The notes: generated by a model from the letters alone, not told the origin. Shown: positions 44,801 to 57,739, numbered from the stretch's first letter. The stretch is 64,000 bases of DNA from Epinephelus fuscoguttatus (GCF_011397635.1 NC_064756.1:35564996-35628995), one strand, 5' to 3'. A program made the numbers and translations.

Positions 44801-47755
44801 CAGCTGCTGACAGAAAGTTTGTCTCTCAAGCTGCTGCCTGTTCTCCTCCCAGGGAACCAGTCCACAGTGCCAGGGAGCAAGACAGAGACAGTGGAGTGGC
44901 TAGCAGCTGATTTTTGTCTCATTTGTGGTCTGATAAACAAAAAGAGAGGGTGGGAAAGAAGGGGCTGAGTGAATGCACTGTGTGCAACTCCAAATGTAAT
45001 AAAACTAAACAGTGCATGGGAAACACTGGATTACTGTGTGAAGCACATGCAAATGCTCATGGTCGTCTGGTGATAGGGGCTCAGGACAGAGAGGGGGAGC
45101 TGCAGGAGGAGGGTGTATTCTCAAATTCTGCTATTTCTTTCATGTTTTTTTTTTTTTTTTAATTCAATTTATTTGCCATTTGTCTGCCTACCCGAGCTTT
45201 AAGTAACCAAATATATCAGAGTGGTGAGAAATTTGTCTGATATGAAGTCTGTTTCTCTTTTTAGATAATCCTGGGTGACCTGTTGCACTTTTTATGCGTC
45301 TATGGGGTCCTGCTATTTGGATTTTCTGCTGGTAAGATTTTCGTTGACTCCAAATGCAAAAAGTTAAGCATATGCAGAACAAAGACTTTAAGATGTTCTC
45401 CAAAGTAAAGACCTCTGACTCAAATTTTCACCCTATCCATAGCTGTTGTTGCTGTCATACGCGACTCTCCTCCAGCTTGTAGAAAGGTCCGCAATGGCAC
45501 ACTGCCACGTGGAAGCAGTCCTGTTGTCAAGACATTAAAGTGCAAGAAGTCAAGTTACAATGATATCCGTTTCGCAACACTGGAAATGTTCAAGTTCACT
45601 ATTGGAATGGGAGACCTGCAGTTCACTGACCATGTTCAGTACAAGGAAGTTTTCTACATCTTGCTCATCTCGTACATTGTTATCACTTACATCCTGCTGC
45701 TCAACATGTTGATAGCTCTGATGGGCTACACAGTGGAAAGAGTCTCCAAACAAATTGAAAACATCTGGAACCTGCAGGTGAGATGCTGTTCTAGTCTGAT
45801 AACTTGTTTCAGTTTATGTCACCAAATGTTCACAAGATTAAGTTCATCTCTCAAGTGCAGGATAATTCTTAAGGATATCTGTAAATGCTGTATGATGATC
45901 TAACAGGAAACTTTGGTTGCATTTGCCAGGACAAAGCTAATTCGCCTTATAAAAAACAGTGAATATCTCAAATATATACACTTCATTAAGAAGAGCATTG
46001 CCAAGCTTGAAGTTGTTTGCTCACAATCTAGAAATACTGTGTTGGCTCATATTTTAAACACCAATGATCTGACACACTTGAGACATTTTGTCACAAATCC
46101 TCAGAGGGCTTCTACCATTTTGGACATGGAGGGGACCCTGCCAAGGTGCCTTGTGAATAAGCTGCACTCCGGGATGTCGAAGATGGTGCGTTTAAAAAAC
46201 GAGGAGGACGAGAGTCGTCAGTTTTTCAGGTAAAACCTCCAGTTGATTTTGGAAACACGATGAAATTGTTTAGCTTGAAACAAACTAATCTATCAAAGTA
46301 TTACTGTATTGAAATGTCTTGGTGTAATATTGTCACCAGTTAACCCTGAGCACACATTGTACTGAACACTGGCCAAGGGTCAGGTTACCCATATTACAAA
46401 GAAACATTCTCATTTATATCTGGTGGTGTGTCACCATGTAGATGATTTCAGATTGTGCTATGGTTTGTGGAATTACATTGTTGCTCCTCAAAGGATTAAA
46501 AAATTCAATTTAATATTTTCACAACAATTGTCCTGCTTCATCAAGATAATCCACAGATCCCTCAAACAGTGAAAGAGTCCCCTCGGGTTTTTTCTCAGCC
46601 TAGATCCTATTTTCCCATATTTTTGTGCCTAAGTGATGAATGAGAACAACATTTTTTGGAATTGGTCCAGTATTAAGTCAGATCCAACAAGCTGCAGTGT
46701 CATCACTGGGGGTATGTTCACCCTGGCAATTTATGTCCAGTAAAAGTGCATGTAGGCTCAGATTGTTTTTTAAGTGTCTGACAAATTTATGAAAAGGAAC
46801 TATAGAAACAACCCCAAAATCGCCATCGCCAAGCCCACCGGACGCCATTTAAATAAAGAGTAATTTTAGCATGTATAGAGCCAGCATATTTTCACATCTA
46901 ACTGGGTGAATTAAAGGTTTATTTGAACCAAACCAGAGTTGGTGATTGTTGAAACGTGGAATGTCAAACCAGGACATTTTTTGAGTTTTATTTTGTTTCC
47001 CTCAGCTTTGAACAAAGTGTGTTTTACGATGATAAAATTACCTTCTATGTAAAAGCAGTCAGGTGGGTTCTGTGGTGGTGATTTCAGGTTATTTCTTGTT
47101 AAACAGAAAGGATCTTACTCTTTAAAAGATCCTCTTCATAATGTCATCAGACAATTAGAATGATAATCTGAACCTGTCAGTGGAAATAATTTGACGGTAC
47201 AAACATGCCCTAAGTGTTTACATTGTAGCCTGTTTCACAGCTGCTGGCTGCAGTGCTCTCACTCAATAATCGACCAATTTCAAAATGTGCTGTTCCCATG
47301 AGTCACTATGACACAAAAACATGGGAAAAAAGGTCCTAGGTTGCTCTCTAACAGTGACTCCTAAATCCAGTAATGTAACATCAGTTTACAGAGCTGGTCA
47401 CGTCGAGCATTACTAGTGTTCACATGATCAAGGAGTTTTTTCATCTCCAGGGTGGAGGAAATTAATTGGAAAAAGTGGAGGTCAGATGTCGGTGTTGTCC
47501 AGGAGGAGGACCCTGGGGAAAGCATGATGAAGCCACTGTCCCGTGAACACACTCCTAGTAAGAACAAAGCACACACACACACAACTTGCTGCTTCTTGCT
47601 GCTAAGATGTTATTAATACAGAGTCGCCATTTGATCTTTCAGGGTCTCGATGGCACATAAATCCATTGTTGAAGAGGATTCACGCCAGTCACCACCAACC
47701 ACAGCTCTCCAGTGTTCCTGACGCTCAGCACAACATCAAAATACAGATCCACTAA
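38898..47755 (+). CDS. trpv1: TRPV1/TRPV2-type cation channel, 767 aa, 15 coding exons
   Basis: This is a heat/ligand-gated, Ca2+-permeable plasma-membrane channel, forming tetramers. The exons are 38898-39037, 39455-39609, 40065-40217, 41644-41781, 41879-42183, 42391-42567, 43349-43504, 43608-43703, 43796-43866, 43944-44109, 45265-45331, 45443-45777, 46105-46229, 47451-47557 and 47643-47755. All phases agree. The protein has an N-terminal tail, ankyrin repeats (about residues 90-330: [32 protein letters not shown]), S1-S4 (about 383-504), an S5-pore-S6 with filter TIGMGDLQF (594-602) and a possible N-glycosylation site NGT (559), and a TRP-box helix IWNLQ. Length and C-terminus are nearer mammalian TRPV2 (about 764 aa); the filter Asp is as in TRPV1. 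The symbol is therefore best read as trpv1/2-like. The second intron has a GC donor. Vanilloid-pocket residues differ (see findings). Confidence 0.93.
40345..41150. mobile_element. Foldback element (about 250-bp inverted arms) in TRPV intron 3
   Basis: The arm at about 40,360-40,625 contains AACATTTCGGTCC, GTTCAACATCATTATTTTCA and ATTGACAATGGCCTGTCCACC-like phrases. It returns in reverse complement at about 40,895-41,140 (GGACCGAAATGTT, TGAAAATGATGGTGTTGAAC, GGTGGACAGGCTGTTGTCAG). The arms are about 85-90% alike by eye. The loop is about 270 bp with no ORF. Confidence 0.75.
42648..42800. repeat. Fragment of a fish DNA repeat in TRPV intron 6
   Basis: CGCCCTGTCTACACGTGTAC followed by AGATATTTTTGAAAACAGAT is a phrase I associate with interspersed fish DNA transposons. 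The borders are unclear. Confidence 0.4.
43114..43274 (+). mobile_element. tRNA-derived SINE (copy 3) with 12-bp duplication, TRPV intron 6
   Basis: ACTTTTGGAGTG occurs at 43,102-43,113 and 43,275-43,286. The body includes GGCGCCCCATTTACAAGG, CCTTTGCTGCATGTCACTCC, a CT tract and CTGTCAATTAAAGGC, with an A-rich tail. Confidence 0.9.
44110..45264. other. TRPV intron 10
   Basis: This 1.15-kb intron contains GC-richer non-coding sequence (44,580-45,120) and a T-run near 45,145. No repeat or exon was recognised. Confidence 0.6.
46230..47450. other. TRPV intron 13
   Basis: This 1.2-kb intron has nothing recognisable. It separates the TRP-box exon from the last two exons. Confidence 0.6.
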
Positions 47756-48457
47756 AACAGAGTTAAAAATCTAAACACTCAGGTTTAAAATTTCATGTGA
47801 GCATTTATTTGCAGCTGCAGTGGCCCCTCCATCTTAAAGAAATGTTTGGATACCACTGTAACTTTTTATATTCTAACTTTTATAAAGAAAACCAAACTGT
47901 ACTGTACCTAGTGCATGTGCCTTAACTACAGAAACCTTTATAAACACAAATGCCCTTGTTTTGAATATTATTGTTTGTAGATAGGTCACATATTTAGAAT
48001 GTCTTATTTAATGAAGTGAACATAAATTAAATATAATTTGACATACACTTTAAAAAAGGGAGGTCCTGAATATTGTTGTAGGAGGTCGTTGTTTGCACGA
48101 GCTCGTTAAGATTTCACATATGGCTGATGCAGCTCATTCTGTGCATAATCCTGCACATACAGTTTTATATAGATTTAGATAGATTATCTTCAATATTACG
48201 CCTTGCAGAAGCGGCTGCAGAGTGAGTAGCTGGTCATGTTGCAGGAGGAGCGACCATGCTGCCTTCATGTCAAGGTCAGGGTGTGTGGACAGTAACCAGA
48301 ACCATCCAGATACATTGAGTTAACAGCAACAAACAATGTCAGAAGACATAAAAAAAAGACCACACTACAGTGCACAAGTTAAAGGAGCTGATGGGATCAC
48401 ACCTCACTGGAGTTGTACCATGTATAATTCATGTGATTGATATTGATCTTAAATAAA
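47756..48457 (+). other. Probable 3' UTR of the TRPV gene
   Basis: It follows the stop at 47,753-47,755. A polyadenylation signal AATAAA lies at about 48,450 (TTAAATAAAAAATC). The assignment is from position only. Confidence 0.5.
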
Positions 48458-48723
48458 AAATCATGATATCCAGAGAATTGATTATTTTTGATTGACTGAT
48501 TGAAACATTTAAATAGACATGGTTCAAGTAACTTATGGAGTGTTTAGAGATATTCTGTCCATGTGCCTACATTAAGAAATGTTTTGGATAAATGTTTTCT
48601 GTTTATGTTACAAAATTTGATGACAAAAAAAAAAACACATCTGATTTTTTTTTTTTTTTTGACAAGACAATTCCAGTACTATTAACAGTTACTATGGCTG
48701 AGACTGCGTAACCTGTTAGTTAA

Positions 48724-49072
48724 AGGAATACTCCACAGGTATACACCACAAAATGACCATTTGTAAATGAGTAAGTCATGCCATGTGACCTGGAATTTGT
48801 GAAGAAAATTACTGTTCTTGCATGCCATCATGGAAAATAGCGAACATATTGACAGACTGATTGGGGTCCAAATTGAACAACAGCAGATCTTTATCAAAAC
48901 ATCAGTTTACAAGCTCTCACACAGCTCATACAGTATAATCCAGGTTTTATTTATCCAATCATATGCTCACTGAAAGTGAAATGTATCTGTGGTCTAATCC
49001 AGACTCTTGTACCAGGTTAACATAACATGACTAACTGATTTACAAATGGTCATTGTGTGGGTGAAGTATTCC
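48724..49072. mobile_element. TTAA-type MITE with about 45-bp inverted ends
   Basis: TTAA at 48,720-48,723 precedes AGGAATACTCCACAGGTATA. The right end read backwards is AGGAATACTTCACCCACACA, and both continue into ATGACCATTTGTAAAT. The right duplication is degraded (TTGA). There is no ORF. Confidence 0.75.
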
Positions 49073-49249
49073 TTGAAGTAGTACAGATTTTAGGGATATG
49101 AAGCCTTTAAAAACACTCCAAAAAATGACATCACAGTAAGCACAAAAACCAACGCTGGTGGACAGTTTCCATAGCAGAGCTCAAAGGGTATTAATGACCT
49201 ACACTGTATTTATATGTACATAACAAAACAGTCACTCATAAAAGCTTTG

Positions 49250-52200
49250 TGTTTGCAAACTTTATTTTGGTTAGGGGGAATGTTTGTGCAAGACATTTTA
49301 TTCCTGAAGGTTAGGCAAAACTGGAATATCACATTTTCACAAAGTAGAGAAAGTAAGCCCCCCTCCACCACCGTTCACAACACGAAACATCTTTGATCAT
49401 CAAAGACAGTCATCTTAAACCGGAGTAAAAATAAATCTAGAGAGCTGTTACACACCTGTGCCGCAATAAATACTGACATCTAAGTCAACTATCATGATGA
49501 GCTACAATGTGCTTAAGTAGATTAGATTCCCACAGTGCATATTGACATGTACTGTGTGTGGCAACATTTCTGCAGGATGATATACTGTAAAATGAAACCA
49601 CAGAACATATAAAGTTCTGGCTAGAACATCTGAATCTTGCTTGGTGGAAAACAGACACGGACAGCTCACTCTAGATTTTTTAAGCTCCGTTCACATCTTT
49701 ACACTTTTACTTCACAAGATTTTCCGTAACTGTCCAAATGAGGGCAGCAGCTCTCCTTTATGTCACCAGGTTGTTGCTTAGAACTGTTAGAACATAACAA
49801 GTTCCCAATACAAGCTTGCCAAGGCTTTTGGCCGGGGTGGTTACAGAGAGGGACGCTTGGTCACTTTGGTCAGTGAGTCAGCAGCAAACAGTTCACACAT
49901 CCCGACAGTGTCTAGGAATCGTGGCACACTTCAGGACTTCAGTCCATGACACAGTATCAGTAGTTACACTAAGTAGCTTGGTCCCCCATCAGAGATTAAC
50001 TTTGTGCACGTTTGTCAGCGCGCACACCTGTGTGCAAGTACCCAAGCTTAACATACACACACACAAGCACCCATTCACACATTTCTCCATACTAAGCCCA
50101 GTGGAGGCACTTCATATGAAACTGTAGAACCTGACTGTGTCGGGCTGCGACGAGGCAGTTCAAAATAAACAGGGCAGGTCTGACAAATTGTTGATGTTGA
50201 TTTAAAGATAAGAAACCCACACAGGCCTGGAGGGTGTCCATCTTTAGGCCGCAGTGGGTCCAACTCATGAAAACCACTCCGCCACCCTGAAAACTGGTCA
50301 ATTATTATATATTTGGAGTAAAGACTGGACATTATGGAAGCAAATAAGAGACAATCAGTACTGAAATTTTAACAGCCACTTAATATCTAAGTGAAATTTA
50401 AATTTGACCGAATCTGCTGTTTCATAGCATCAACATATTTTACTTTGTTAACCATGTAATTGAATTTATTTGTTCTGAATTCACCTCTGATTTGCAATTT
50501 CAAAAGATGATTAAATTTTTTTTTAATGTTCACAAATTCAGTATCAAAAATTAAGTTTACAATTTTGCAACTGAATTTGACCGATTGATTTGGTTTTTTT
50601 AATTCTGAAACTTGAGTTTTTGGGTCTGAATTTGTGAAAATTGAAAAAACATATTTATTCATATTCAGGTTTTCAAATTTCAAAACAAGAAAATTTCCTA
50701 TTTCACTTTCAAAGAGGTAACATTAAAATACATGGTGGTTTCACAGTTAAATATTTCAATACTAATAATTCAGTGGTGTTTATTGTAATATTAATATTCA
50801 TTGGCTGTTAAATTTTAAATACTTATGTCCCGCATTTGCTTCCATAGACATTGCTAAATTTACCAGCATCTGAGTGGTGGCAGTTTTCGCCCTGCACCCA
50901 TCCCATAAATAGGAACTTATTTTCACTGATACAGCCCATACATCATTACTATTCATACACACGCACACACAAATCATACTAGTGTGTGTTAAGATTAAAG
51001 TCAATAGCAGCTTTAAGGGGCAGGCACATCAAAAATGAGAGCCAGGAAACAAAACAAAAAACAAAAAAAAAAAAAAACTGCCATCAAGTATGAAGACCAC
51101 AATCCAGAAGAGCTACGGCTTGCATCTCAGCTGTCTTTCTCTGATCATCTGTCTCCCTTTTGACCTGTACTGTGTTCTGAGAGCGAATCAGAGAATGAAA
51201 AATGCATCAGGTTAAAGTATGGATGCAAACCTCTTTTTCGCCTCCGAGTGCAGACAATACAGTTTACGCTGTCTGCGTCGATGTGTGTGTTACCTATGGC
51301 ACCTAATGTGAAAACACCTATGGCTTCAGGATGCAGTGGTCCAAAAAAATAAATTAAGAAACTTTATCAGGATATTTATTAAGAATAACAACTAAAACAC
51401 AGTCCAAATACTTTAAAATAACTGCTACAGCCCTGTTCTACATACCTACTACTTCTGCTAAATACTATTCATATTTTAAAATCATCTTAAATCCTTAATA
51501 GGCAACATTTGAGACAGTAGGATGGGTGATTTAACAACAAGTATGAGTTGCAATTATTACCTTAATATTTCAATTTAAGGCACCCATTCTCACTGCCTAT
51601 ACATATTAACACTGCCCAATGATCTGACAGTACAGATTCCAAATGAACCGGGGAAAAGAAAACTTTCTCACAATGAAGCCATCCTGAAGTTGGGATCCTG
51701 GCAAAGGAAGTCCGTTAAGGTAAGTATTAAATATAGGATAACTACTGTGACATTTAAGGCTTTTTCCCAGAAGGCTTGAGGCTAGCAGAGCAACATGTGC
51801 CCAGACAACATCAGCCTGTAAAAGGACTGGAGGAGGAATTGGGTCCAGAGCTTCATGCTAGACACATCTAGCAAAACATAACCTGCATTAACTGTTTTTG
51901 TCTCTTTATAGGTAGCAGAAATACGACACAGGGTGAGGCCAGTGATTAGTAGATGAACGGCCCACCACAAGCCACACAAATAATGTCCACACCACATCAG
52001 TTCACTTGTATTACAGTAGTAAAGTGGTGAGGAAACGTGTCGGGAGGGAAACAAAGTATTTTCCCAGCTTGCATTATATGTGAAGTACTTGCATGCTTGC
52101 AAGTGATCAATTCGCTTTTCACATAAGGACATACATACACCATTTTAATATTTATGGGATGCCATTCTGTTTCACATTAACTAAAGACAAACAAGGGCTA

Positions 52201-53884
52201 ATGGAGTTTCTGCTCCTTTTGCCAAATGTTAGGCATAACATTTAAAAGTAATTTCTACAGTTCAAGTAGGACCATCTACAGAAATATGACTAAAACTGTA
52301 ATAAAATAAACAACTTCTAAAGCAACTGTTGAAATATTACACACAAGAGGGCACTTTAAACTTTTCAAACACAAGAGAAACACTTGCAACTTGAGAAACT
52401 ACGTGGAAAGCATTGCCGTTTTTGTGAATGCTGGCTTTATGTTGTTGTTGTTTTTTTTAAAGGAGCAGTGTGTAGAATTTAGTGGTATCTAGAGGTGAGG
52501 ACTGCAGGTTAAAACCAGCTGAACTTCTCCCATGTGCCAAGCGCGAACTCCTGATAAGGATACCATCAGTGTTTACAGCTCAAGAGATTTTTACTGTGAG
52601 CCGAATTATTGGCAAAGGTCTACTCCTCTCCAAAACAAACGGACCAGGTGATTTAAATCAGTAAAAACACTGAATACAGCAGTTTTATGTTACAAATCTG
52701 TGACACAGTTCAGCGTTTCAGAGATGGGATGCTAGCCCAGCACCTGCTTATTTATGCTCACCTTTTTCAGGAGGTTCAGGAGGTTTTTAACGGAGCCAAA
52801 TTACCTGCAGAGGTCTCTCACTCTCCAAAAAAAAAAAAAAATCTAACAAATCTAATAACTATTTTTTTTAATGCTGCTTGTCACGGAGGGACTGTGAATT
52901 ACAGTGGCCGACAAAAATACGCAAATGCTGCCCATCTAGAGCCAGTGTTAGGTTTGTCTGTTTTGGGGTACTACAGAAACATAGCGGTGCAACATGGCAG
53001 ACGTTGTGGACAAGGACCTGCTCCTTATGTAGATATAAACGGCTCATTCGAAGGTAACGTAAACATTCTAATTCTTTTTTCAGGTTATTTAACAGTAAAG
53101 AAAACGTACTTATTATATTCAGTTTCTGCCAATGTACCCCCCAAAATCGTACACACTGGACCTTTAACTAAAATTCAGCTTAACAGTGATAGTTAGCCAT
53201 TTTTACACACTGTGATCACCCAGGCACAAACTACCTGGACCACTCACGGTGCAGTTTAGAAGCTGTGTTGTTTTCCTGACAGAGGAGTTGTGGCTCTCAC
53301 TTTAGGCGCAATAACAAGTGTTCAACTATGGGAGGGAGCTCCTGGGACAAAACTTTATCAACAGTCTTATTAATTGCATATACATGTAACCTTATTTAAA
53401 TGGATCACAAACCTGTTAAAAGGATAAATAATTGCAAATAAAAACATAACACGAGGACATCCTAAATCTTGCCTTTGGGCAGTTGTAAGGCCACAAATGC
53501 TGAAAAAAGTTGAGTTGTTCCATGTCAACCTAAGAAAAGCACTGTGACAATCTTATGGCAAGCATATTCTCAGCTGCAAATTAATATTCTAGAACACCAT
53601 ATATACATGAACAAAGAGCAGCACATCCATGCCAGTGATGAAAAGAGGAATTCTACTCAACAGTGGACAACAATCTCAAAAAACCTTCATCTGCAACAAA
53701 GGTACGACATGGCTTAAGACCTGAGGAATACTTTGAAACATCACAACCTGGTGGGTCTACAAATCAAGCTCTGAAGCAATAAATGTAATTGATCACTTGC
53801 AAGATCTTAAAGAATAAACCACAGAAGCTGAAAGTAGCTGTTGAGAAGAACTCAAAACACACCAAGGGGGAATAAACGCACGCT
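49250..53884 (-). other. Probable long 3' UTR of fam222b, plus unassigned sequence
   Basis: No coding exon was recognised. On the minus strand an AATAAA lies at about 49,260 (CCAAAATAAAGTTTGC), a plausible distal polyadenylation signal, and other AT-rich candidates lie closer to the stop at 53,885. A TTAA-type MITE (52,461-53,163) sits within it. Convergent orientation with the TRPV gene supports UTR use of this space, but only by inference. Confidence 0.4.
52461..53163. mobile_element. TTAA-flanked DNA element, 703 bp
   Basis: TTAA at 52,457-52,460 and 53,164-53,167 flank ends AGGAGCAGTGTGTAGAATTT and, from the right, AGGTCCAGTGTGTACGATTT. These are related to the ends of the element at 12,721-13,934, so both belong to one superfamily. 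There is no transposase, and a 169-codon plus-strand frame inside has no protein-like features. Confidence 0.82.
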
Positions 53885-54554
53885 TTATCGGTAGCCTGGG
53901 TGATGGGTGTGAGCACCTCCAACATTATTGGGCTCCTGAACTTGGCCCATGGCTGACCTGTGCATCTTCTCCATCACACCCATATTCTGCTCCTGAAAGC
54001 TGGGCATCTGGAAGCCCCCTCCTAAGAAATCCACATTCTGCATCAACTTGGACTGGCCAGGAGGAGCCTCTTTCCCTGGCCTGTACTTTGCCCCTGGGAT
54101 GCGGTCTGTGGAGGCAGGAGCCTGCCCTCCCTGGAAAACCACTGGGAGGTCCTGAGAGCCAGATCCATTGTTACCTGCTGTGGCTGGGATACTGCCCCAC
54201 GGTGGCTGCATGTAGTGGCCATTAATGTAAGGCATAGAACCTACTGGGCAGTTAACAGGGGATGAAGGCCGTGGTTTTTCTGCAGGGTGTTTAAGAGGGA
54301 AGGACTGTGCAGTGTTGGGTAGCTTGTGGGGATAGCTGAGGTTCCGAGAGGGGAAAGCACACTCAGTAGAAGGCTCCATCCTTGGGTTCTTACAGGGATG
54401 GGCCCCCTCAGGAGGCTGCTGCATGTGGGCCAGTTGATGCTGGGCCCAAGAGCGCTGCTGCTGCTGCAGCTGCTGTAGTTGTTGTAAATGTTGCTGTTGC
54501 TGCTGTAACTGCTGCTGTTGTTTCTGCTGATGTAAATGGTGCTGCAGCTGCTGC

Positions 54555-54591
<37 letters not shown>

Positions 54592-57500
54592 GCTGCTGCT
54601 GCTGCAGTTGTACCTTCTCTGGGTCTGCGTGAAAGGCAGGTATACTATTAGTAGCAGCTATATTGGGCTGTGAATGGAGAGCAGCATTGGGAGTCTGAGC
54701 TGTAGCTTTGTCTGGGGGCCCCACCATGAGGCAGCTAGGCACAGAGCCCAGAGCCGGGTGGTGACAGGACACCCTTGAGCTGGCGTTGATCAGCAGGTTG
54801 CGGCTGATGGGGCTGGGGTTTGCTATTTGGCCCTCACAGACTGAGGTGGTGCCCATACCAGCCCGTGCCTGGCACAACTGGTTGATTTGGTGCACAATGC
54901 TGCTCAGGTCACTCGGCCGGTTCTGATGCAGACTGGCTGCCATGGACAGTGGGATGGTGGAGGTAGATACAGTTACATTTGGTGGGGCGTCTGCGTCAGG
55001 GAGCTTCCGGGGCCCGTATGCCCCCTGTGGCGGCTGCTGGAGGCTATTAGGCATGGTAGGAGGTCCTGTACCTGCAGCCTGGGGGAGGGGCTGTGAGCCA
55101 ACTAGCCCCTGGGTGTGCTGCAGGCCTGGAAGCTGAGCTCCATCAGACATGTGGCGCAGATCCTGAGTCACTCCTTGTTGTGTTAGTAAAGCTTGCGGAG
55201 GAGCCGTCTGATGCTTTAGTGTCTGGAGATGAGAAAGATGCTGCTGTGGTGCGACTGGTGGACAGGACTGGCTCTGCTGTTGCTGTAGAGCCTGGGTGTG
55301 AGGCAGACTCTGCTGCCTCTGGATGCCTTGAGGATGAGCCAATCTCTGCTGTGAAGTCTGAACCTGGGACAAACTCTGCTGCCGCTGCAGAGCTTGTGAA
55401 TGAGCCATGTTCCTTTGCTGTAAAGCCTGTGGGTGAGGCATAGTTTGTGGCTGCTGTAAAGTCATTGGATGAGTCATGCTCTGCTGTAGCGCCTGTGAGT
55501 GAACCATACCCTGCTTCTGTACAGCCTGAGCCGCAGGCTGAGACGGGCCCTGTAGGTGAGGAGCAGGTTGAGGAAGATTTAAAGTGCTTTGAGTGGCGTA
55601 CGGCCCACTGTGAGGGTTCATGATGGCCTTCTGAAGCTGTCGAGCGCGGCTACCGTCTGACTCTTTGATGACGCCTTTGGCAGGCGCGCGGAGGACAGCC
55701 AGCAGACCCCTACTGGAGCTGACCTGAGAGGGGTAGGGACTGTGGCGCTGGCTGGACGAGGAGGTGTCAAGCCCGTTGACTGTGCGGCGAATGTGCTTCC
55801 TTTGAGGAACTTTGACACTGTTGGGGAAGATCTGGATGGTCAGAGGGCTGTTGGCAACTTTCTTAGCATAGGCATCCAACTCTGCTGGGGTTGGATAGCT
55901 GGCAGATCTCATCTTCTGTGTAGTTTCCCCTGCAATGTGTGCAAGGTCAGACAACCAGAAATACCAAGCAAAGCACATTAACTGGGATTTGATGATACAT
56001 CACAACACTATATACTGACATGAACTGTAACACTACACTGTGACAACAAGCAATGTGGGAATAAAATGTACTGCAGCATGAGTTACAGTCTAGCTGTATC
56101 TGCTCTAACTCTCCATTAGAAATTCTGTAATCATGGAAGTGAGCATGGAATTTTATAAACAAAAACTCACTTTGCCTCAATTAATGTTTTGGATCAAATG
56201 CACAGTGCACTTAATCATTAACTGGAGCGAAAAGCTGTCACTTCTTTTACAACAAAGTAATAAAACAAGATGTATTTAATTGTTTAACTCCTGTTTAAAA
56301 GCCAGGATCATGTACACTGTTCAACTGTAATTCAATTTATTCACCACATTTCATGCTGTTTACACTTTGGTATTTCTATTATTTACATAATATAAAGAGA
56401 CCTCATTACATTGCTCATGAATGTGTGTCCTCTAAAAGGTTTTACGAATCAGTGATGATGACATAATGTTGCAGAATCACACTCTCTTGTCACGTTAATC
56501 TTCGATTATTTATGTATTTATGTTTCGCAATGCACGGACAGTAACACAGAATTTGATAATAAAAATTGTAAAACGCGGAATAGTGTGTGATTTGCTAAAA
56601 TGTTGATGCAAATTATAAAAATCCTGTTTTCCTTACCCTTGTAACTGTTTTTTCACAACGTGTAAGCTGAATGAACAGAAAGAAAACTATGCTGCTATGT
56701 ATTGCTGTTACTTGCTCTGCTTTCCTCGAGGGTGGGGCTTAGGTCCCCTACACACACACGGCCGCCGACACCAAGGCAACCACGGCTTGGTTGTTGCTGA
56801 CACTTTGTTCTGCATGTGTACGTTTCCAACTTTAACATCGGCAGGTTTTAGCACGGAGATGCAATTGACGGTTGGCTTGACTGCAGTGTTTTACTTGGTC
56901 AGCCAACCTGGATCAGTCCTGTCCTCCTGTGCTTCTTGTGTCATCCAGAGGCAATGTGTGATGATTTTGCGTCACACCAACTGTCACTCGGATCTGCATG
57001 GTCAAATCAGGCGCTACTAAAGTTGGAGTGTACCTGTATTCTGTCCTGTAAAATGCACTTTAACGGCCCAGGATACACACTGCATGACTACGTCCACTTT
57101 TCAAAAAATGGTGTTAACAGAGTGTAAATACATGTATGGAAATAAAATTAACTGTAATATATTTGCATGAAACATAAAATATGTTACCTGGGTCCCTTTT
57201 AAATTAAGTAATCCCATTACATAATGAGGGGAAATTATTTAATTGCTGAAAACTGTGCATAAAAAATAGTGAGAGGCAGGTTGCTTTACATCAAATTAAT
57301 TGATATTCATTGAATTTTGAATATTTTCTTATTGGACTGTCAAAATTGTAATCATTTACAGGATTAGACACTATTTCCCATGACAAAATTTGCATTATCG
57401 CAAAACACAGAATTCGGAAAAATTAAAATGGAATCGGGAAAAAATGTAAATTGATTTCGCTGGGCCCTAACCATGCATAATGGTATTGAAAACCTCAATC

Positions 57501-57693
57501 TGTGTCTCGCAACATCACTATCATCACATTCTGATCCTGAATGCTGACCAATGAGGAAATGACTCATTTAAAAGGAAATACGACCACAACATGGTAGAAG
57601 AAAGCACTTACATTTCTGAAGTCCAGTGTTCATCTGCGTGCGGGAGAGAAGTCGGATGGTAGGGTCACCTGATGCCGGCAGACAGGCCAGCAT
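53885..57693 (-). CDS. fam222b: FAM222B orthologue, 708 aa, two coding exons
   Basis: The coding exons are complement 57612-57693 (start ATG 57,693-57,691) and complement 53885-55929. They join as QKW/ETTQKM across a GT-AG intron. The protein opens MLACLPASGDPTIRLLSRTQ and MNTGLQKW, then SYPTPAELDAYAKKVANSPL, TIQIFPNSVKVPQRKHIRRT and VNGLDTS, the conserved FAM222 N-terminus. It later has APPNVTVSTSTIPLSMAASL and SVCEGQIANPSPISRNLLIN, and ends HHPGYR, as mammalian FAM222B does. A long polyglutamine/histidine tract (54,440-54,610) and Gln/Leu/His-rich repeats (ALQQ, MAHSQ, LPHPQ) are lineage expansions. FAM222B has no established biochemical function. A FAM222A paralogue is less likely given the start and end. 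Confidence 0.93.
54440..54610 (-). repeat. CAG/CAA trinucleotide tract coding polyglutamine in fam222b
   Basis: On the minus strand mixed CAG and CAA codons encode a run of about 21 glutamines followed by LQHHLHQQK and further Q/L/H runs. Mixed CAA codons usually slow repeat instability. Confidence 0.95.
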
Positions 57694-57739
57694 GTCACTA
57701 TTCCACTAATGCAACATGGGACACCTTCTCCTCACCATA
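57694..57739 (-). other. fam222b 5' UTR part of the first coding exon
   Basis: On the minus strand an acceptor TTGTCTTCAG precedes TATGGTGAGGAGAAGG, giving an exon border at 57,739, 46 bases upstream of the start codon. Confidence 0.6.

Noticed and set aside
52687-53196. A 169-codon plus-strand frame
   Set aside because: It sits inside a non-autonomous TTAA element, crosses its right border, and shows no protein family features.
54382-55443. Plus-strand frames with alanine/valine runs
   Set aside because: They are antisense to the fam222b coding exon and its polyglutamine tract.
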